Assembly (NCBI GenBank): GCA_046734795.1
Contig: JBKPRX010000079.1
Span: 1 to 8,959, forward strand
DNA from: JBKPRX01 sp046734795
GTDB lineage: Bacteria > Actinomycetota > Thermoleophilia > Gaiellales > Gaiellaceae
Direction: 5' to 3'
Length of the DNA stretch: 8,959 nucleotides
Of this stretch, positions 6,179 to 8,959 are shown one piece after another. The notes under the pieces are model-generated. The model was not told the DNA's origin and made no database searches. It saw only the letters and a list, made by a program, of their open reading frames with translations. Positions within the stretch are counted from its first letter, which is position 1. Every line of letters starts with the position of its first letter. A program made the translations under genes and the position numbers.

Positions 6179-6460
6179 CTACTGCTCGAGCACGCGGCTC
6201 GCTTTCGCGATCCCGCGGCTGATGAAGTACGCGAAGGTGATCGCGGCAGTCAGCGTGCAGAAAAACGCCGCGTCGACGGCGTCGCTTGCAATCCAGACGA
6301 TCGCGAAGACGATCTCGACGATCACATAGAGCGCAAGCTCGGCGTTGCCGGGAATCGGCACGATCGCACCGGTCGTTCCGCCGAGCCCGCGGTACACGCC
6401 GGGAGGATCGGTCCTGGTGGGCGGGGTCGTCGTCGGCTCCTCCGGAGGCGTCGTGGACAT
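6179..6460 (-). CDS. Small two-helix membrane protein of unknown function
   Basis: A 93-residue protein that I do not recognise. Residues 2-20 are rich in Pro and Thr (MSTTPPEEPTTTPPTRTDPP) and likely disordered. Two hydrophobic segments follow, about 42-58 (LALYVIVEIVFAIVWIA) and 64-81 (AAFFCTLTAAITFAYFIS), separated by an acidic SDAVD turn, then a basic tail (RGIAKASRV). This predicts a helical hairpin in the cytoplasmic membrane. The start is well supported: AAGGAG sits four bases before the ATG, and the ATG is ten bases after the stop of the upstream VOC gene, so the two form an operon. Asp60 and Asp63 between the helices would lie at or near the membrane surface. Function could be an accessory or stress membrane protein; nothing in the sequence says more. 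Confidence 0.8.
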   Translation of the reverse strand: MSTTPPEEPTTTPPTRTDPPGVYRGLGGTTGAIVPIPGNAELALYVIVEIVFAIVWIASDAVDAAFFCTLTAAITFAYFISRGIAKASRVLEQ

Positions 6461-6464
6461 GGGG

Positions 6465-6470
6465 CTCCTT
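6465..6470 (-). promoter_or_regulatory. Strong Shine-Dalgarno of the small membrane protein gene
   Basis: Minus-strand AAGGAG, directly after the VOC stop codon and four bases before ATG 6460. It is the best ribosome binding site in the window, and it lies at an internal operon gene, in contrast to the leaderless first genes. Confidence 0.75.
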
Positions 6471-6890
6471 TCAGGCCGCTTGGGCCGGGACGTGGACGAT
6501 CTCGAGCTTCATTCCGTCCGGGTCGTAGAAGAAGACTGCGTAGTACCCAGGCAGGTAGGTGTAAATCGCCGGCTCGTTTTCAATCTCGGCGCCGTACTCG
6601 CTGAGCCAGGCCGCGCGCTCGTCGACGGCTGCCGGCGACGACGCTTCGAAGCACAGGTGATGGAGCCCGACGCGATACCGATCGTATGGCTCAGTCGGCG
6701 CGTCCGGTGCCTCGCGAAGGCCGATCGAGGTTGCGGGTCCGCTCAGATAGAAGATCGTCTCGCCCCGCTCGCCCTCGACTTCGCCCAGGCGATGCCAACC
6801 GAGCGGGCCGAGGAGGTCGCGGTAGAACGGCAAGCTCCGTTCGATCGACGAGACGACCAAGTCCACGTGGTGGACGCCAGTCGTGTGCAC
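6471..6890 (-). CDS. VOC-family (glyoxalase/bleomycin resistance/dioxygenase-like) protein
   Basis: A 139-residue single-unit VOC protein. The paired beta-alpha-beta-beta-beta modules begin at GVHHVDLVVSSIERSLPFYR (5-24) and GLHHLCFEASS (75-85), and the final strand is FYDPDGMKLEIVH (121-133). The expected metal triad is His8, His78 and Glu130, so a divalent-metal enzyme is likely. VOC proteins catalyse isomerisation, dioxygenation or thiol transfer, or bind drugs; a glyoxalase I role is less likely because the gloA-specific sequence is absent. The start is a GTG at 6890, only seven codons before His8, and there is no alternative start upstream. It leads an operon with the small membrane protein and diverges from a second VOC gene with a 52-base gap. 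Confidence 0.88.
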   Translation of the reverse strand: MHTTGVHHVDLVVSSIERSLPFYRDLLGPLGWHRLGEVEGERGETIFYLSGPATSIGLREAPDAPTEPYDRYRVGLHHLCFEASSPAAVDERAAWLSEYGAEIENEPAIYTYLPGYYAVFFYDPDGMKLEIVHVPAQAA

Positions 6891-6929
6891 GGCTGCGAAC
6901 CATTCGACGTCACACTCGCGTTCCCTACC

Positions 6930-6935
6930 TACAAT
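6930..6935 (+). promoter_or_regulatory. -10 element of the leaderless plus-strand VOC gene
   Basis: TACAAT is one base from the TATAAT consensus. Seven bases (CGCGGCC) separate it from GTG 6943. This is the best-scoring hexamer among the leaderless set and fixes the start codon, overruling an in-frame ATG at 6883 that would lie upstream of the promoter. Confidence 0.6.
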
Positions 6936-6942
6936 CGCGGCC

Positions 6943-7554
6943 GTGCAGCTCTTCCACTACCACCTCGTGACGAGCAAGGTGCGCGAGGTCGAAGCCCGAT
7001 ACCTCGGCAAGCTCGGCTTTCATCTCGTCGCGCGACACGGTCGCGTCGGCGAGGATCTAACGTCGTACGAGCCCGGCGTCTCGTGGTCGGAGCTCGACGA
7101 CAGCGGCTTCAAGCTCCGGTTGAGCGAGCTCGAGAAGGGCGCGATCAACATCGTCGTCCAACCGGGGCAATGGCCGCTGCCGCGCGTCGACCACTTGGGG
7201 CTCGTGCTCGACGAGGACGACTTCGAAGAGACACTTGCGCGAGCTACGAACGCCGAGCTGCGTGTGCAAGAGCACGGCGGACGTCGCACCTTCGTCTCCA
7301 CCAACGCGGGGTATCGGCTCGAGCTGCATCCGCCGCGCGACTGGATCGACGAGCTGCTCGCCGAGTCCGGCGAGCTGCGGCTCGCCGAGCTCGAGCTGCG
7401 CGCGGACGAACCGAAGCTGAAGGCCGAAGCCCTCGCGGCGATCTTGGACCTCGACGCCGACGATGGGGCGGTGCAGGTCGGAGACACGGTCGTCCGCTTC
7501 GTTCCGGGCGGGCCGCAAGGACGGCCCGAGCTTCACGGCGAGCTCTTTATCTAG
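6943..7554 (+). CDS. VOC-like protein with C-terminal extension
   Basis: A 203-residue protein starting at GTG 6943. VOC features: an N-terminal strand FHYHLVTSKVREVEARYL (4-21) with His7, RVDHLGLVLD (81-90) with His84, and GYRLELHPP (123-131) with Glu127. These three could form the metal site. Residues 132-203 are additional: a Glu/Leu/Arg/Lys-rich segment (DELLAESGELRLAELELR) probably helical or mixed, then a beta-rich end (VQVGDTVVRFVPGGPQGRPE). The central sequence WSELDDSGFKLRLSELEKG aligns with no family I can name. This could be an extradiol-dioxygenase-like half or a stand-alone binding protein. The stop TAG overlaps the stop of the convergent RHH gene within one CTAG. Confidence 0.82.
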   Translation: MQLFHYHLVTSKVREVEARYLGKLGFHLVARHGRVGEDLTSYEPGVSWSELDDSGFKLRLSELEKGAINIVVQPGQWPLPRVDHLGLVLDEDDFEETLARATNAELRVQEHGGRRTFVSTNAGYRLELHPPRDWIDELLAESGELRLAELELRADEPKLKAEALAAILDLDADDGAVQVGDTVVRFVPGGPQGRPELHGELFI

Positions 7555-7847
7555 CCGGAGTCGGCCCGCCTCGCTGGCCGCAGAGAGCGTCGCCGACCGA
7601 CGGTCGCTGCGTCAGGATCGCGCCACAGGCCGAGATTGAGCTCGAGGCCGCGCGCCCGGAAGCGCGCGTTGGGTCGGCAGACCGCGTCGACGGCGCGTCG
7701 AACGAGCTCCGAGATCGGAAGTCCCGTTCGTGCCGATTCTTCCTTCAGCATCGCGTGTTGGCGATCGGTCAGGTTGACCTGCATTCGGCGCCCGATCGGG
7801 CCTCGGCGGGTCATCACGTCTACATAGCGGTCGATGGATGTCGCCAT
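7551..7847 (-). CDS. Ribbon-helix-helix (CopG/Arc-type) DNA-binding protein
   Basis: A 98-residue protein. Residues 20-57 fit a ribbon-helix-helix: a beta strand RRMQVNLTDRQ, helix A HAMLKEESARTG, and helix B LPISELVRRAVDAV. In this fold two strands from a dimer enter the major groove and contact a palindromic operator. The N-terminal 19 residues (MATSIDRYVDVMTRRGPIG) and an Arg-rich tail after residue 60 flank it; the tail may be disordered. An internal ATG (7814) is a possible second start. No toxin gene sits next to it, so this is more likely a stand-alone autoregulator or an orphan antitoxin than half of a toxin-antitoxin pair. A perfect 16-bp palindrome lies just upstream. The gene overlaps the convergent VOC gene by four bases. 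Confidence 0.72.
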   Translation of the reverse strand: MATSIDRYVDVMTRRGPIGRRMQVNLTDRQHAMLKEESARTGLPISELVRRAVDAVCRPNARFRARGLELNLGLWRDPDAATVGRRRSLRPARRADSG

Positions 7848-7851
7848 CGAT

Positions 7852-7867
7852 GTTGATGTACATCAAC
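7852..7867. promoter_or_regulatory. Palindromic operator over the RHH promoter
   Basis: GTTGATGTACATCAAC is a perfect inverted repeat (8 + 8, no spacer). Reading the minus strand, the hexamer TACATC at 7860-7855 lies inside it and ends seven bases before ATG 7847, matching the spacing of the leaderless promoters nearby (last base C, not T). GATGT half-sites also recur at 7837 and 7849 on the plus strand. A dimeric RHH repressor binding here would block its own promoter. The palindrome is directly visible; its use as operator is inferred. Confidence 0.55.
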
Positions 7868-7871
7868 CGCA

Positions 7872-7887
7872 GGCACGGGTACGTGCC
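7872..7887 (-). terminator. Stem-loop downstream of the GNAT gene
   Basis: GGCACG (7872-7877) and CGTGCC (7882-7887) form a perfect six-base-pair GC-rich stem with a four-base loop. It begins seven bases after the stop of the GNAT gene on the minus strand and just before the RHH operator. There is no U-tract, so it is at best a weak intrinsic terminator, though it is well placed to separate the two units. Confidence 0.35.
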
Positions 7888-7894
7888 ATCTTCG

Positions 7895-8335
7895 TCACGA
7901 ATCGCGTACGGGCCGGATCATCCAGCGCTCGTCCGGATCCTCGAAACCGAACTTCCGGTAGAGCTCATGCGCGTCGAGCGTCCGAAGGAGCCACGCATGG
8001 TTGGCGTACGGCCCGCGCTCGACCGACTCGCGAACTAGCTCGACCCCGAGCCCGCTACCTCGGTATTCCGGCAGGACGTACACGTCGAAGAGGAACGCCG
8101 TCGGCTGCAGCCCTACGCCGGCGCCGAGGTCGATGGTTCGCGTGAATCCGATCTGTCGCCCGTCGTGGTAGAGGCCGACGACCCTGGACGCATCCTGGAT
8201 CGACCGGGTCACGTCCTCGCGGCTCCGGCCTGAGGCCCAGTACGACTCCTCCGAGAGGAAGCTGTGAACAGCGTCGACGTCGATCCGGGCCGGATCGTCG
8301 TCGAGCTCGAATCCACCCGGCAGCTCTCTTCTCAC
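7895..8335 (-). CDS. GNAT-family N-acetyltransferase
   Basis: A 146-residue cytosolic acetyl-CoA-dependent acetyltransferase. The GNAT core is clear: strand 4 and motif A read FLFDVYVLPEYRGSGLGVEL at 81-100, containing the pyrophosphate-binding R-G-x-G-x-G (Arg92, Gly93, Gly95, Gly97). Motif B reads WLLRTLDAHELYRKFGFE at 115-132. The N-terminal part (SYWASGRSREDVTRSI, residues 31-46, then VVGLYHDGRQIGFTRTI) resembles a common actinobacterial and proteobacterial GNAT subfamily of unknown acceptor. Start GTG 8335 is supported by GAGG eight bases upstream and a TACGAT -10 that gives a leader of about 16 bases. Longer in-frame extensions upstream are antisense to purM and Ser/Ala/Arg-rich, and I reject them. 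It diverges from purM with a 40-base gap. Confidence 0.88.
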   Translation of the reverse strand: MRRELPGGFELDDDPARIDVDAVHSFLSEESYWASGRSREDVTRSIQDASRVVGLYHDGRQIGFTRTIDLGAGVGLQPTAFLFDVYVLPEYRGSGLGVELVRESVERGPYANHAWLLRTLDAHELYRKFGFEDPDERWMIRPVRDS

Positions 8336-8358
8336 GGTCCCGGCCTCATCTGCGCACG

Positions 8359-8364
8359 ATCGTA
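8359..8364 (-). promoter_or_regulatory. -10 element of the GNAT gene
   Basis: Minus-strand TACGAT (8364 down to 8359) matches TANNNT. A start seven bases on leaves a leader of about 16 bases that contains GAGG (8347-8344), eight bases before GTG 8335. It overlaps the purM -10 on the other strand through a shared TA. Confidence 0.45.
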
Positions 8365-8368
8365 AACT
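8363..8368 (+). promoter_or_regulatory. -10 element of leaderless purM
   Basis: TAAACT matches TANNNT and is followed by seven bases (TGTCTTC) and then TTG 8376. Without it the purM start would be ambiguous, because no ATG or GTG lies in frame near the conserved N-terminus. Confidence 0.55.
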
Positions 8369-8375
8369 TGTCTTC

Positions 8376-8959
8376 TTGGCGGAGGACGCTTCACGGACGT
8401 ACGAAGCGGCAGGGGTCTCGCTCGCGACAGCCGAGGCGCTCGTCGATCGCCTACGCGCCGCGGTCGAGTCGACGGGAGCCAAGGGATTCGGCGCGTTCGC
8501 AGGCCTCTTCCCGCTCGACGGGCAACGGCTACTTGCTGCGTCGACTGACAGCGTCGGCTCCAAGTTGATGCTCCAGCGCCGAGCCGGTCGGCTTCGCTGG
8601 GGCGGCATGGACCTCGCGGCGCACTGCATCAACGACGTGCTCACGTGCGGCGCGGAGCCGCTGTTCCTCCTCGACTACGTCGCCGCGAGCACGATCGAGC
8701 TCGACCAAGTCGCCGAGCTCGTCGAAGGCGCCGCCGAAGTCTGCCGGCAGGCCGGTTGTGCGCTCGTCGGTGGCGAAACAGCCGAGCTGCCGGGCATCTA
8801 CCAGCCCGACGAGCTCGACTTCGCCGGCACGTGCGTCGGCATCGTCGATCGCACCGACCTCATCGACGGATCACGCTGCGAGCCAGGCGACGTCGTCATC
8901 GGGTTTGGGTCGAGCGGACTCCACACGAACGGCTTCTCACTCGTTCGCGCCCTCATCGG
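8376..8959 (+). CDS. purM: Phosphoribosylformylglycinamidine cyclo-ligase (AIR synthetase), partial
   Basis: PurM uses ATP to close FGAM to 5-aminoimidazole ribonucleotide (step 5 of purine synthesis). The first 194 codons are present, against about 340-350 in a whole PurM; the gene runs off the right edge. Recognisable blocks: RTYEAAGVSL near the N-terminus; STDSVGSKLML (56-66), where most PurM read TDGVGTK; MDLAAHCINDVLTCGAEPLF (78-97); ALVGGETAELPGIY (129-142); FAGTCVGIVDR (149-159); GDVVIGFGSSGLHTNGFSLV (171-190). The start is TTG 8376, directly downstream of a -10 and placed as expected relative to the family N-terminus. PurM is homologous to the halves of PurL. It lies about 2.2 kb from purF with unrelated genes between, and has its own promoter. 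Confidence 0.95.
   Translation, partial: MAEDASRTYEAAGVSLATAEALVDRLRAAVESTGAKGFGAFAGLFPLDGQRLLAASTDSVGSKLMLQRRAGRLRWGGMDLAAHCINDVLTCGAEPLFLLDYVAASTIELDQVAELVEGAAEVCRQAGCALVGGETAELPGIYQPDELDFAGTCVGIVDRTDLIDGSRCEPGDVVIGFGSSGLHTNGFSLVRALI

Noticed and set aside
7551..7847. Toxin-antitoxin pair
   Set aside because: The RHH protein could be an antitoxin, but neither neighbour resembles a ParE, RelE, MazF or PIN toxin; one is a VOC protein and the other a GNAT. GNAT toxins are paired with RHH antitoxins in some TacAT systems, but there the antitoxin normally precedes or overlaps the toxin; here a hairpin and operator separate them, and the GNAT comes first and is divergent from purM.
6345..7856. 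A 503-codon plus-strand frame running through the VOC and RHH region
   Set aside because: Low-complexity Arg/Ala-rich translation antisense to, or out of frame with, three supported genes.
8336..8644. N-terminal extension of the GNAT gene to 249 residues
   Set aside because: It is antisense to the conserved purM start and Ser/Ala/Arg-rich; the family fold begins after GTG 8335, which has a promoter and GAGG.
1..8959. tRNA, rRNA, CRISPR, insertion sequence or riboswitch (including a purine riboswitch ahead of purL)
   Set aside because: I found no cloverleaf, direct-repeat array, transposase or terminal inverted repeats. The 12-base gap before purL and the leaderless start of purM leave no room for a riboswitch.

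Overview
This window looks like a chromosomal segment from a GC-rich actinobacterium. Codon use is strongly biased to G/C in third positions, GTG and TTG starts are common, and several genes have a TANNNT -10 hexamer so close to the start codon that the mRNA must be essentially leaderless. Thermoleophilia (Gaiellales or Solirubrobacterales) is my best guess, but that is an inference. I see no transposase, phage gene, tRNA, rRNA or CRISPR array, and no clear horizontally acquired island.

Layout. (1) 1-453: a decayed or error-containing stretch read on the minus strand. It holds pieces of a small uncharacterised protein in shifting frames, the last ~20 residues of a VOC/glyoxalase protein, and at the left edge the first 36 codons of a probable SnoaL/NTF2-like protein. 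(2) 464-856 minus: an intact glyoxalase I (gloA). (3) 946-1866 minus: a ten-helix EamA/DMT transporter. (4) 1928-6152 plus: a tight cluster of an alpha/beta hydrolase, purL (FGAM synthase large subunit) and purF (amidophosphoribosyltransferase), with gaps of 12 and 4 bases. (5) 6179-6890 minus: a VOC metalloenzyme and a small two-helix membrane protein, an operon with a strong Shine-Dalgarno between them. (6) 6943-7554 plus: another VOC protein, overlapping tail to tail with (7) 7551-7847 minus: a ribbon-helix-helix (RHH) regulator with a perfect 16-bp palindrome upstream. (8) 7895-8335 minus: a GNAT acetyltransferase, divergent from (9) 8376-8959 plus: purM (AIR cyclase), TTG start, cut by the right edge.

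How the genes work together: PurF makes phosphoribosylamine (step 1 of de novo purine synthesis), PurL with PurS and PurQ (not in this window) makes FGAM (step 4), and PurM closes the imidazole ring (step 5). purM is separated from purL-purF by about 2.2 kb of accessory genes and has its own promoter. The accessory genes are dominated by VOC-fold proteins (three intact plus one remnant), suggesting metabolite detoxification or small-molecule turnover.

The most notable non-coding pattern is a repeated promoter grammar. At four genes (gloA, the hydrolase, the plus-strand VOC gene, purM) a perfect TANNNT ends exactly seven bases before an ATG, GTG, GTG or TTG start. A near match occurs at the RHH gene, and the same geometry at purL points to an in-frame CTG. 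I do not see a clearly new multi-gene system here.
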